From Bradysia coprophila (taxonomy: Eukaryota > Arthropoda > Insecta > Diptera > Sciaridae), in the NCBI RefSeq assembly GCF_014529535.1, contig NW_023503598.1:124001-188000 (forward strand): a stretch of 64,000 nt of DNA, given 5' to 3'. Below the pieces are notes generated by a model. It was not told the origin of the DNA. It did no database searches and saw nothing but the letters and a program-made list of their open reading frames with translations. Of the stretch, positions 10,984-22,104 are shown in pieces; position 1 is the first letter of the stretch, and each line of letters begins with the position of its first letter. Position numbers and translations under genes: made by a program.

Positions 10984-11499
10984 CCTACATCGAGTCGGTC
11001 CAGAAGCGCTTTGTGATCTATGCGCTTAGACGCACGGTTCGAAGGAATCGTAGATATGAGCTTCCACCTTACGACGAACGACGGAAAATCCTGGGTTTGG
11101 AACGACTTTCCGAAAGACGTAGGAATGCCCGAGTGATGTTCATGTACGACGTGCTTACTGGTAGGGTTCGTGCACCGTTGCTGGTTGAACTCTTTGATTC
11201 GTATCGCAATAGGCCGATCCACACATACAGCTTTCGCCGAACGAACGTCTTTCGTCCTCCTTCGCATAGAACCAGCTACGGGTATAATGAACCAGTCGCA
11301 GCGACGTGTAGGGAGTTCGAGAGGTTTGCCGACGTGTTCAACGAGAGTGCTTCTCGTGAGATTTTTCGTCGCAGGATAAAACTTGCATCACAGTGATGTC
11401 GCAAGTTATTGTTGTTTTTGTCAGTTAGATTCAATGTTGCTTTTTAACAATTTTTGTAATCGTTTGACGAATAAATGTTTTCAAATCAAAATCAAATCA
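10984..11499 (+). mobile_element. 5'-truncated non-LTR retrotransposon insertion
   Basis: The insertion is absent from copy 1 at 2838/2839. It is flanked by the 6-bp target duplication AAAGTA (10978-10983 and 11500-11505) and ends in a TCAAA/ATCAAATCAA tail, as left by target-primed reverse transcription. It carries the last ~136 codons of a reverse-transcriptase ORF. The empty site in copy 1 shows the insertion is younger than the duplication, or polymorphic between haplotypes. Confidence 0.9.
10986..11396 (+). CDS. Retrotransposon reverse transcriptase, C-terminal fragment
   Basis: The frame opens at the insertion edge with YIESVQKRFVIYALRR, a motif typical just after the RT/thumb region of jockey- and R1-type elements. 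It then runs arginine-rich (ERRKILGLERLSERRRNAR..MFMYDVLTG) to a TGA at 11394. There is no catalytic core, so it cannot be active. No start codon is expected because the element is truncated. The exact clade cannot be fixed from this part. Confidence 0.8.
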   Translation, partial: YIESVQKRFVIYALRRTVRRNRRYELPPYDERRKILGLERLSERRRNARVMFMYDVLTGRVRAPLLVELFDSYRNRPIHTYSFRRTNVFRPPSHRTSYGYNEPVAATCREFERFADVFNESASREIFRRRIKLASQ

Positions 11500-11759
11500 A
11501 AAGTAGGTGGGAGGCCGAAAACTCGAAAATTTAGCTTCTATGATTTGTCGCAAGTTGTAAATGAATTTTTCAAAAATTACAAAAACGATTTTTGACATCT
11601 AGGGACGATAACAATTTTTTGTGGGCTACACCAGTCTCGAACATTTATCCATCGCACACTCCTAATGCTTGAAAAACTAGTGTAAAACTAAAGATATGCG
11701 AAGATGACGGCTGGGACGCGCGCCATTTCGACGGATGGAGGTAGGATATAACGAATGAA

Positions 11760-14012
11760 ATGTCAAAAATTGGTAGCTATGGTGAAAATTTCTATACGAA
11801 GAGCATTGTCGGGTCGGAGGACTGTTTGCACATGAACGTTTTTACGAAGCATTTAAAACCCGAGAAGCTGCAACCAGTCATGGTAATTAACCCTGGGGAG
11901 ACAAAAAAAACTATCCGAATTCTTGTCCATCCACACATTTCAATTCCATTACAGTTAGAGGTGAAATTTCAGCACGAATTTGCGTCAGCTGATCCAGAAA
12001 AACATTTAAAACTGTTTATCTACCTAGGTGAAATAATAGCAGTGAAAAAGTGTTATTATTTCCCAGTCGGTAGATAAAATAGCGTATTCACCTCTGTCCA
12101 AATGTTTATTTAGACACTTGGGGTTATAACATTCGCCTTCGGCTCATGCAATAACTCCCCAAGTGTCTAATATATATTACACACTTGTCACGAAGAAGTC
12201 GAGGCTTGCCGAGACTGATAGTGACAAGTGTGTACTCTATTTTATCACATTAACGAAAACGAGACAACAACATAGAACTGAAGTGTAATCTTTGAATTAA
12301 ACTTCTAGGTAAGTAATTTTGACATCCGAACACTGCGCGTATGTGATAAATAAACATGTGAACAGAGGTGAATAATCTACTATTATACGGTTAATGCTCC
12401 TACACGCGCATGCTGATGCTGAAGTAAATGCATGCTGAAATTTCACTGCCTCTCACTGTAAGAAAATTCCAAAAATCTAATTTCTTTGGCCTGTCTTACT
12501 ACGTCTCCCTAGTAAAATTCGATTTCTTTAAGTGGCCACAATTAAAATGCTAAAATTCAGGTGTACATTCACGGTGGTGCGTTCGTCACAAATTCAAATA
12601 CCATGGACTTACTCAGTCCGGATTATCTGCTAATGGCTGATGTGGTAATTGTGACCATCAATTATCGGCTCGGAGCATTAGGTTTCCTGTCGCTACAAGA
12701 CGAATCCCTTAACGTACCCGGCAACGCTGCGATGAAAGATCAGGTAATGGCAATGCGATTTGTGCAGAAAAACATCAAAAGTTTCGGCGGAGATGCAAAC
12801 AATTGCTGCCTGTTTGGACATAGTGCCGGCGGTGCTTCGGTCAGTTGGCATTGTGTATCGGAAATGTCGAAAGGATTGTTTCAGAAGGCCATCATAATGA
12901 GCGGATGTGTTTTGAATAAATTTTGTTTCACGCCGAAAGGGGATTGGGCTTTTCGATTAGCGAAAAAACTCGGCTACGAGGGAGACAATGAAGACAAAGG
13001 AATTTTAGAGTTTCTGCGTCAAGCAGATCCGGTGAAAATTGCGGAAGTTCAGGAAACGCTGTTGTTGCCCGAAGAAAAAGGGAAAATTTCCAACTGTTTT
13101 GCGCCTCACGCTGAGCCTTACGTTAACAATGAAACATTCAATACCGAATTGCCGATCGATCTGGTGAGGAAGGCTTGGAGCAATGAAATTGATATTCTAC
13201 TCGGCGTTACTTCCGACGAAGGTCTTATGGTCTTGGAGTATTTGAACAAATCGCCAATGATGCTGAAAATGGTAAAGCTGGAAAATATGGTTCCGTCAGA
13301 GCTTTCAATACCTGACAATGAACCCATACGAGTTCTTTTGGCAGAAAAACTGAAACAAACTTACTATCCGCTGGGAACCGATCCTACTGAAGATTTTATG
13401 GCCTACGGTCAGGTATGTGCGCAGTGAGTACAACGCAAGCCGTCGATGGAACAGAATTTATTCCCACTTCAGATGAGAGGCGAACAAACTCTTACCCACG
13501 GAATGCAACGGATCATACAGAGTCGTCAACACTCCGGCAAAGGTGGAAAAACGTTTTACTATCGGTTTGTAGTCGATTCACCAACGCAAAATCATTATCG
13601 CAATGCGCACATCGGATTGGGTGTGAAGGGTGTGTGCCATGCCGACGAATTGAGCTATTTGTTTAAGCAAATTTACGTTGATGTACCCGGAAGCAACTCA
13701 ATGGAATTCACCGCAATCACCAGATTTGTATGTCAGAAATTGGTTTTGATCAACCGGAACTGATGAACTTTGTGTGTTTTCATCCAAAAGGTTTCAATGT
13801 TCACATCGTTTGCTGCTACCGGAAATCCGAACGACAACATTTTGAATGCAACTATGAACAAGGTGCAATGGCATCCAGTTGACACATTGGATCCACCGTT
13901 CAAATGTTTGAACATTGAAGCAGACGACGTAAAATTCGAAATGTTCCCGCATTCTGAGAGACTAAATGTGTGGGATTGGGTGTTTGGTGAGACCAAAACT
14001 CCACTTTATTGA
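11760..14012 (+). CDS. Carboxylesterase, copy 2, N-terminus not found
   Basis: Exons 11760-11882, 12561-13412, 13473-13727 and 13791-14012, with the same phases and splice sites as copy 1. The oxyanion HGGAF, GHSAGGAS, VTSDEG and GVCHADEL motifs are all kept. Six residues differ from copy 1 (Q/K in IxSFGG, D/E in GDNxDK, V/A in VKIxEV, D/E in PDNxPI, V/G in MRxEQ, A/V in YRFxVD). None falls in the motifs. Intron 2 is 60 bp against 65 bp, and intron 3 is 6 bp shorter. The upstream LINE insertion sits ~260 bp before the first recognised exon and could affect a promoter or a distant first exon. The activity of the product is unknown. Confidence 0.85.
11947..12460. mobile_element. MITE-like hairpin in esterase intron 1, copy 2
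   Basis: Equivalent of the element at 3279-3793, with the same nested hairpin and a few single-base changes. Confidence 0.65.
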
Positions 14013-14187
14013 ACATTAAAAAAATGTGTCCCGACCAATGAACGTGCGCTGGATAAAAACATCGTTTTGATTATCAATCTTATTCATCTAAATTTTATTA
14101 ATTTGACTGTTCGGTTGTCGACATATTGCACTTCAGTGTCGAGATATTTGACCTTCACTCAACAATTTTAGCAATTTATCTTACTCA

Positions 14188-15273
14188 CTAAGAAGTAATT
14201 AACAATTCTTCCAAACATGGCATTTGACTTTTAAGGTAGAGGACATCGATGGCATATACTCGTCTTGGAGCCCCAAGGTAGAGTATTCTCAATTGAGGTA
14301 ACATTTTCCATGGAAAACGATAACAATTGAAAAAGCTCATAAAAGTTAATTCCCGTAAGTTCTCCCGTTTCGACAGAGCATAAAAAATTGGAAAAGGATC
14401 GATGGCCATAAAGAGCAGTGCCACCTTTTCTAACAACGGTGATGCTTGCAGAAGTTCAATGATCTGATTGTAATTTTCAAAGGTCAGGACAACTTCCAAT
14501 CTTCTCAACTTCGGCAGGCTCGGCTGATTTAACACTACGAGTGAGGAATTGCACTTCTTCGTGTCTTTTAGACCTTCCACTTCCTTGCCGATTGCCTCCA
14601 CGAGCTTGCTGCGGTCGGAAAACAGATCAAACAAATTCACAATTCTAGAGCAACTGACAGTGTCGTTGTCATTTTTCGACCACACCAAATCGAATCTCAA
14701 GTGTCGGAAGAAAAATAAATTACCATCGAGAAATGTAGTCGGAACAGTCGTATCCACGATTTTCAATTCGGTCAATGAATCACATTTAAGATGCCGATAT
14801 GTACCTGGATCACATAGAATAATAGAAAGTACCCTCAGCCGTTGAAAGATCGATCCCAATGGCACTTTGAGGTTTTCTATACTTTTCATACCGTCAATTT
14901 CGAGTAGCCTTAACGTGACGTCACCGCAATACTTTGCTACCAAATTCACAACGAATTCATTCGTCTCGTCTAGTTTAAGTGATACGAGACGGGATCCGAA
15001 ATTCTTTAAAATAATTTCGCAATCCTGCTGACGATACAATGTGCAATAGTCTCGGTAATGGTGATAGTATTGACAGGTGTGCCACCTAATAAAAGATTTG
15101 TCACTCGTAATTTGGATCTCCTTTGGGAATAAGCGCTGGGTTATCTCCTTGAAGTGTTTACAGGTGTCTGCCAGAGAGCCGAGATCGATCAGAGTCAGAC
15201 AGCTGCTCGAAAATATTTCGAGGAGACAATGAACATTTAAGTCGAGGAAATGCGTCCCAGTTTTGTTCGTCAT
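14188..15273 (-). CDS. F-box/LRR-like protein, copy 2
   Basis: Starts at the ATG at 15273 and encodes the same 361 residues as the copy at 5531-6616, with no change found. The F-box at the N-terminus and the degenerate leucine-rich repeats are therefore the same. It is convergent with esterase copy 2. The leader region at ~15315-15485 has a 1-bp deletion that breaks the upstream frame seen in copy 1, which supports a start within this exon. Full identity beside six changes in the esterase suggests either purifying selection or local gene conversion. Confidence 0.8.
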   Translation of the reverse strand: MTNKTGTHFLDLNVHCLLEIFSSSCLTLIDLGSLADTCKHFKEITQRLFPKEIQITSDKSFIRWHTCQYYHHYRDYCTLYRQQDCEIILKNFGSRLVSLKLDETNEFVVNLVAKYCGDVTLRLLEIDGMKSIENLKVPLGSIFQRLRVLSIILCDPGTYRHLKCDSLTELKIVDTTVPTTFLDGNLFFFRHLRFDLVWSKNDNDTVSCSRIVNLFDLFSDRSKLVEAIGKEVEGLKDTKKCNSSLVVLNQPSLPKLRRLEVVLTFENYNQIIELLQASPLLEKVALLFMAIDPFPIFYALSKRENLRELTFMSFFNCYRFPWKMLPQLRILYLGAPRRVYAIDVLYLKSQMPCLEELLITS

Positions 15274-15945
15274 TTCAATTGGCAACGTGGCGTCCGTCTA
15301 AAATACAGAATTTGTCACCTTTAGTATCGTATTGATGAAAGATAAAAGACCTGACCTGATACATGTTTGGTGAAGCTGGTGATTCAATTGGGAAATCAGT
15401 TTCTTGATGCACGTTCAGGACAATTTTTGTAATTTTGCCGATTTTGTCACTAATTGCTTACAACCACTCTCTTCAGAGTTCACACAACAAATATGGCCAT
15501 CTGTGCGTCGTTGCGTCGGCTTCCGTCAAAGTAAAGTGGGTTTAATGCAAAATCTGCGAAAGTGACCTGCGGCACAAGCTTATGTCATATAACTTGGCGC
15601 GGCTAAAAACCAACTCGATTTGAAATTTTTAATAGATTCTATTGATCAAAAATGTGGCCAAACATATAGTCAAAGACTATTTTTACTTGTCTTCTGTTGG
15701 AATATGTGCTTGATATAATTCTATTCTAGGATCACAAGTTTTTGGTGGCCTTAGTTAAGAGAAAGATGTTGTAAGTCACTTTTCAATGAACAGCTGGAAG
15801 GCAAAGTTGTGTTTTGTTGGAGGTCCGGATATTTTTATATTCGAAATATCCTGAAATCAGTCCACAACATCCAACATTTTCTTGAATTTTCGCACATTTT
15901 TCCAAATTTTCCCTTGAATATTTTTTGTAAAACTAAGAAAAATTA

Positions 15946-16604
15946 AGGAAAATCTAGAAAATGTGGTGAAATGATAATAGTTCTGTCTATTGGGACGAAA
16001 TCATAGAAGCTAAATTTTCGAGTTTTCGACCTTCCACCTATTTTGACCTCTACCAAGAAACTTTTTAGTCGGCGAACTTTGACGACTCACGCTGGAGACT
16101 TTTCCGACCAACGTTTTCCGGATTTTATTTTTTTCTGTTGCGTTGGACTCCACTTAGTAGAAAAGGTCTGATACAGCTAGGAAAAATGTCAAAGACGTTT
16201 TATGGTAGAGGTCAAAGTAGGTGAAAGGCCGAAAACTCGAAAATTTAGCTTCTATGACTTGTCGCAAGTTGTAAATGAATTTTTCAAAAGTTACAAAAAC
16301 GATTTTTGACATCTAGGGACGATAACAATTTTTTGTGGGCTACACCAGTCTCGATCATTTATCCATCGCACACTCCTAATGCTTGAAAACTAGTGTAAAA
16401 CCAAAGATATACGAAGATGACGGCTGGGACGCGCGCCATTACGACGGATGGAGGTAACATATAACGAATGACATGTCAAAAATGGCTGACTGTGATTATG
16501 TATTTTTCAATTTGACAGCTGGTCGTATACGGTTCAATTTTTTCATAAATGGCCGACATGTTTCCTCTATCTGTCAAAACGGCGTCCCAGCCGTCATCTT
16601 AGTA
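15946..16604. repeat. Third copy of hairpin repeat, with extended inverted ends
   Basis: Bases 15946-16486 match 2551-3093. The inner inverted arms at 16011-16066 and 16198-16257 pair better here than in the other copies. Further on, GATGACGGCTGGGACG near 16415 is the inverse of GTCCCAGCCGTCATC near 16587-16601. The short ORF at 16473-16700 that overlaps it has no recognisable features. Confidence 0.65.
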
Positions 16605-18785
16605 TCTCTCTGTGTAAAACAGGCAAGGCAAAACAAAAACGCTGTTTTGGAGCATTTCCAGTTGAGTCGAGACAACGTTTTTAGACAACTAGAAAGTTAG
16701 GAGGTAAACAACCTAAAACTCATTTTTTTCTGTTGGGTCCCAAAACAGTCGGCGTATTTGCCTGTTTCCCGTCGGTTTATGTGCCTTAAATAAACTTATG
16801 CCTTAGCAAAATCGTGTACCTCAAATATTTAACTTATTTGAGTGGTTGGTATAAATATAAAATGTTACGTCCGCGTAACATCAGTGTTCCGAAGGGTGTA
16901 AGAAACCTCTGTTGAGGCGCTACAATTGTTTTTTCAGTACATCATTCTGGGAGATCTATTTTATGATGAAATAACTTCACTCCGAAAAAAATCCATGAAA
17001 TGTCATAGTAGTGAAGTTGGTTTCAGTACTTTGATGACGAAGTGTAATAGAATTATAGACAAATCTGTTACATTTCAGGCTTAGTTTCCAAACAACATTT
17101 CCAAATTTCACATTCGACTAACGTTTCCCGGCATTCAATAAAAGAATGGATTTTCTGTTTTGGATTTATCAATTTGTATTTATTGTTTATCTTTCCATTT
17201 TCATGTGATTTCCATTTTATTTTTATCTAAATTTAATATTTGACAATTTATATATTTACCTACACGAATACAATTAAAATCTAAATTGAAAATAATTTTT
17301 TTTTGAATTTAAATTTGAAACTGAACTCAATTTTACTCGGTCGGTTTTTCTTGTTCCACAGTTTGGTTTGTTCCACATGTTCCACAACATTTCGTTTTTC
17401 AAATGTCGTCAAATCGGAGAAAAATGTAAAATGGAACTGATTTTCACTTATGAGATGAAATTATCGCGAAACGAGTTGAACAAATAAAACCGATGGATGG
17501 GTAAAAACTTACGTTGGGTTCAGTTTAGCCAATTTACATCGAATTTCTTAAACTGACGAAATGTTGAATATATCTCACACACTGTGGTAATTTGTCAGGA
17601 ATATTTTTCTTAATAATCGAAACGGTGAACTTAAAGTAAAATAATTTTCCTAACAAAAAATTGTTTTCCTTTTTTATGTACGGCAAAATGTTCATGAACT
17701 TGTCATTTCTATCTTCTTCTTCTTTCGGCTTAAATTCTAATTATATCTTCGATTCCATTCAAAGACACACCCCGGCGCATTTAACATTTATATTTACAAT
17801 CAGAAAAACAAAATCCAAACAAACAGTTCCGGTTATAACCGTCTTAACGCCGCCATGGAAAGTGTTGCACTTTTTGATTTTCGTGTCGGCAGCACAGAGT
17901 GCGGTGCTACTAAATGATTGCGATGCGACGTCTCTTCGTCTTCATCTGTTTCGCCGACTTCCTGGTTTTTGTTCGTTTTTTTTGGGGTGGAAAGAGAAAT
18001 AGTTTCGCATCAGAAAAATTGTCAACGAAAACAATCGGATTACATTTGACATCGAACACACAGTTGAATAAAGCACGAAGAAGTCGGTTAGTCGAATCAT
18101 GCGGCAACGAAAGACGGACGATTGAATGAAAATTCATGGATGATGGATGGCGTGCATATTGTTAGTAGATCACGAAAGAGAATTTGGGATAATTTAGTGT
18201 CCGCTAAGGGTTACACGCAGGGCTAATTTAAATTCTGAAAGTTTTTGAAAATTTTGAAAAAAATTCAGAAATTTTTCCGAATTTTTTTCAGAATTGAAAG
18301 ACTCAAAAATAGGCCCTGGTTCCATGTAACTGACATTAAAATGCCACCTCACCATAGAATGTGAATTATTCGTAATGAAAATAGTCAGTCAAAACGGCTA
18401 GCGCCACCTCCCAAAGTACACAGCCTTGTCAAGTAATGACATTAAATGTACGGTATCGTTGCTCTCACGAATCATATTTTCATGGAACATTGTTCAATAG
18501 CATAGTCTAGCAACTGGGTTGTCGAACTACGAAAAGAATGTCTTCGACATTCTTCGAAATGAAAGGTCCAACTGTTGCCAGAGGTGCATACGAAAATAAT
18601 TTTCTGTCTGTAGGTCTGGGTCCGGCTAATGAGATCTTATATGGCAAAATGAATCGTGTTAGAACCAAATGAAATGAGAGAATTTGCATTGAAATTGTAT
18701 TTAGTGATTCACTTGAGAGCAAAGAAGTAGCAGACTGAACACTAACACTGGCAACACTATTAGCAAAGATCACGATACGTCGACA
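16605..18785. other. AT-rich region without a recognised gene
   Basis: ORFs of 60-113 codons occur at 17661-18137 on both strands, but they overlap, have no family features and no good start context. An AT-rich patch at 18225-18310, with the words GAATTTTT and TTCAGAA and ending in AAAATAGGCCCTGG, resembles patches at 32340-32430, 39390-39500 and 55690-55800. These may belong to one low-complexity repeat family. Confidence 0.5.
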
Positions 18786-18795
18786 ATATATGGAA

Positions 18796-18796
18796 A

Positions 18797-18830
<34 letters not shown>
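18796..18830. repeat. (GA)n microsatellite
   Basis: About 17 uninterrupted GA units directly beside the foldback element that follows. Confidence 0.95.
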
Positions 18831-18832
<2 letters not shown>

Positions 18833-18836
<4 letters not shown>

Positions 18837-19286
18837 CGGTGAGCTTGAAAATGTCCATACCTGACATGTCGTGCACACGAAATTTTTTTCTTGATATTAG
18901 TAGAGGGCAGCCCCGTGATTAAGAAGCGTCAAATAATATCAAAATCGAGTCTCACCTTTCTCACCTTTGGTGTGTTTCAACATGGCCAAGTAACTTTCCA
19001 ACGGACTTAAGATAGCCTTGAGTCCGTAAGAAAGTCACTTGGCCATGTTGAAACACACCATGTTTGGTATCGTTGGAAAGGTGAGACTCTAGGCTAACTC
19101 AGAAATACAAAATTAGAAGAAAATAAATTGACGCAGCTCCCAAACAAAGAAAAATTCTTTTATCTCAAAATTTTGCCGTCCACTCGATTTTGATATGATT
19201 CGAATTCACGGGGCTGCCCTCTACTAATGTCAATAAAAAAATCATGTGCACGATATGTCAGGTATGGACATTTTCTAGCTCACAGT
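18833..19286. mobile_element. ~450-bp foldback element with two nested inverted pairs
   Basis: The outer arms are 18836-18925 and 19195-19285 (shared words AATGTCCATACCTGACAT and TAGAGGGCAGCCCCGTG against their inverse). The inner arms are ~18970-19015 and ~19025-19070 (GTGTGTTTCAACATGGCCAA against its inverse). No ORF of its own. The structure is that of a non-autonomous foldback or MITE transposon. Confidence 0.85.
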
Positions 19287-19304
19287 GTAATGTGATGACA
19301 ATTC

Positions 19305-19718
19305 GTGATCTTTAATATTCTCAATCTACAGCGCTGCTCAGGTGCCAATAAACGTTTAAAAATTCGTAAACTTAAGTCCGAAATCATCGTTTCGTGTTGT
19401 TCTTACGGAGTACAATACCGGTATCAATATTGGCTACCAATACGGGACAGACTCACTAACGAATACCGGTTTGCACGATCATCATTGCCGAACTGGTCAT
19501 ACTGGGAAGTCAGGCGATTCCTGAAGGGCCTTTTGCATTTTTATATGAAAATGGGTCTTTTTCGAATTTTCGCTGGCTTTTTTCCGATTTCCTTGAAGAA
19601 CCTTTTGATAGCCAGTGCGACACTGACGAGCATCTGTTACCGATTCACTTGTCAGCGAAAAGAAAAATTTAACGAAATGTTAAAGTGCGCAGCGACTCTT
19701 GAAGGACACTTATTTTAA
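19305..19718 (+). other. Unrecognised 137-codon ORF, coding status doubtful
   Basis: The frame has no family motif known to me, begins at an alternative start, and lies between two transposon-like hairpins. Aromatic-rich segments are visible (GLLHFYMKMGLFRIFAGFFP). No splice sites or promoter support it. It could be a chance ORF. Confidence 0.15.
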
Positions 19719-20006
19719 CGAAGGTGGTATGTGAGGAGGTTACGCCAATCGGCATTTTTTACCTGTATCGAAAAGAACGCATGACGGCTATCGGTAACTC
19801 TAACTGCATTTTGGTAAGAAATTTCAACTGAACTGAAATTGAGCTACAATTTTGTATGAAAATTACAGTTCAGTGGATTTATGTGATTTCGGCCCAGCTA
19901 TTGGCGTTACTTCCTCATCTACGACCTTGATTTCAACAACGATACATCTTGTTACGTACCGGTGGTAATAATTGACGTAGCGACGTAGTCATATATAGTC
20001 CAATGC

Positions 20007-20163
20007 TCACAGATTACAAAGTCTTAATTTCTACTTACAAAAAAACCACTCCGTTTTGCCTCCGTTTACCACGCCCCTTTTCTATTGTTTGAAGTGAAAA
20101 CGGAGAGAAAACGGCGTGCTCTTTTCGTAAGTGGAAATTAAGACTAATTTGAGATTTGTGAGA
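20007..20163. mobile_element. ~155-bp hairpin (MITE-like)
   Basis: TCACAGATTACAAAGTCTTA at the left pairs with TAAGACTAATTTGAGATTTG and TGA at the right. Inside, AAACGGAG and CTCCGTTT also pair. A small foldback element without coding capacity. Confidence 0.75.
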
Positions 20164-20818
20164 AGTGTTGACTCAAGTAAATGTCAATGCTCCTGATATT
20201 GGAATTCGGAATGTCAAGCCTGGCTGCATCCTTTCTCCGTTCAGACTTCAATTAGTGACAAAACATTCGAAATGAAAAAAGGCGAATTTCGTTAAACATT
20301 AGAAAAAATATAAATTTCCGATTGTATTTCATGCATCGAAAGTGTGAATCATGCACGTGCGCATCACAAATGGAATGATTTTTTAGAGACCACCGAAAGT
20401 GTTTCCTCTTCTTTTTCGTTGGTTAAATAAAAATAATTAGAGCGAGATATCGAGGAAGCGAAGAGAATAAATGATAAATGGATGGCTGATTTCGTTAGTA
20501 TGTGCGGTGTGGTTTGCAATCGCATTTCTGTTACGAACAAAATAGACTTTGGTCTTCATTGCATACGTTTATGTTTGTGCAGCTGGCCAGTTTCATTTGA
20601 GCCAATTGCGTGGCTGGTGTCAGCGAATTTGTACTTCCGAATATTGGCGACGTTGTTGCGGATCGTTTCATTTTCATCGGTGTTTTGTGGAAGGAAAATG
20701 CTCGCGTTACCTGTAAATGAAGGTGGAAAAGAGGTGAGTATGAGTCGGTTGAAGTCGGATTTTATTAACGGTAAGAATGGTAGGCGGGGGAAAGTTTAAT
20801 AAAGTGTGGGTGATGCTG
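20164..20818. other. Intergenic, no supported gene
   Basis: The 105-codon ORF at 20482-20799 has no recognisable features. No hairpin of note was seen. Confidence 0.4.
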
Positions 20819-20992
20819 GAGCCCCGATAGTAACCGCAGACCAGGAAGACCAAAATCTAAGTGGAAAGATGCAGTTGAGTCGGATTGGTAAGCGTTGGCG
20901 CGAAAAGGTCCGATTGGAGAAGATTTCTGGAAGAGGCCAAAACCAATAGTAGGTTGTAGTGTCCGCCTAAGTAAGTAAGTAAGTAAGTAAGA
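20819..20992 (+). mobile_element. LINE 3' end with (TAAG)n tail
   Basis: The plus strand reads as the decayed C-terminus of a non-LTR retrotransposon (RRPGRPKSKWKDAVESDW followed by a stop, then FWKRPKP). It ends with (TAAG) repeated about six times after GTCCGCC. This pattern of Arg/Pro-rich end plus simple tail is typical of 5'-truncated LINEs. Stops break the frame. Confidence 0.7.
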
Positions 20993-21084
20993 AGGGTGAT
21001 GCTGGAGCAGTAGATGTAACTCTTCAGATTACAGCAAGAACGAAGAAGGTCATTGGAGGCTGGTTTGTCGTGGCTTTGTTTGAA

Positions 21085-21445
21085 ATTTTCAGATGTAGCT
21101 TAGCTAACAAAAGCATCAGATTATAAACTGAGAGTGGCACAAAGAGCCATGGAAAGAAGTATGCTTGGAATTACGCTCAGCATCTTTACAGTGTAGCTGC
21201 GCAGGAAATATTGCGAGAAGAACGTATGACAGCTAGACCAAAACCATCATGAACTGGAGACCGCCGACAACAAGACCTAGAGGAAGACCACCAGAGATAT
21301 GGACAAATGGGATCCAGGAAATAGCAGGCTCTTAATGGCAACAAGAGGAAATGAAAACTGAAACGTTCGAAGTGGAAATAAATTTGGGAGGCCTACATCC
21401 GGCAGTAGATCCAAACAGGCTGGAAAAGAAGAAGAAGAAGCTTAG
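21085..21445 (+). mobile_element. Decayed LINE 3' end with (GAA)n tail
   Basis: The plus strand contains the words of an RTE/BovB-like C-terminus in broken frames (KLRVAQRAMERSMLGIT, then RPRGRPPEIWTNGIQEIAG, then a WEAYIRQ-like end). It finishes in AAGAAGAAGAAGAAGC. Frameshifts and stops make it inactive. It follows another LINE end within 100 bp. Confidence 0.75.
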
Positions 21446-21972
21446 GTAATGTGTGTTATGCCCAGTAAAACTTCCGGTTATGACTTAAAAGTGCAGGCTC
21501 TTGGTAGAGTCTCAAAAACTACGTGGGGAAGAAATAGTGTTGTTCTAGAACAGATGATTGCCTAGAAAACGTACGAAGTTGCGTCATATTAACCGAATCT
21601 CATCAGCAAAGACGATGCTAGGCCTGACATATCAATCTTGAGCCAGTTAGAAGTTTGCTTGCTCAACAAACGATATGAAAAAACTATCGTAGGCATGACG
21701 GCACTGACTGGCTTCATGGCCATTCGAGCGATGCCCGAAGAGCTCTTCTTTGTATGGATCAAGGGCAATGAAGGGCTTTTTACAAATTTTCACCATACAT
21801 CGACCGAAGGGCTTTTCAAGCCAAACCAGCCCATTTCAATTGATTAATTAAGTAGACCGAGAACATGTAAGTTGGGAATAGAGCCACGCGTTAAACACTA
21901 GACGAATCTTTGTCTTATGAGCGACTCATTAGGCCACGGGACTCGTTTGAGAGACCGATGTGACTGACATGC
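21446..21972. other. Intergenic before pbl 3' end, nothing recognised
   Basis: No ORF with family features. A final coding exon of pbl could lie in this area or further left, but none was recognised. Confidence 0.4.
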
Positions 21973-22104
21973 TCACAAGAATTCTGCCAAGGTTGTGGTG
22001 TAAAATCCGGAGGATCGGGAAGACGTTGGATTTTTGAAAAGACTTTGAAATGTTACGAGCTGTGGAGGAGTTCTCAGGCTCATCTTCATGACTCTAATGC
22101 TCAC

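Larger units (their letters stand above)
8556..15945. repeat. Segmental duplication, copy 2
   Basis: Matches 1-7290. It lacks the 384-bp segment, carries a 516-bp LINE insertion at 10984-11499 and a few small indels (for example in esterase introns 2 and 3), and ends at TTTTTGTAAAACTA, where a third hairpin-repeat copy begins. Differences elsewhere are sparse single bases, so the duplication is recent. Confidence 0.95.

Noticed and set aside
10920..11267. 115-codon minus-strand ORF
   Set aside because: Antisense shadow of the reverse-transcriptase fragment.
16473..16700. 75-codon ORF near the hairpin repeat
   Set aside because: Spans the inverted pair at 16415/16590 and has no recognisable domain.
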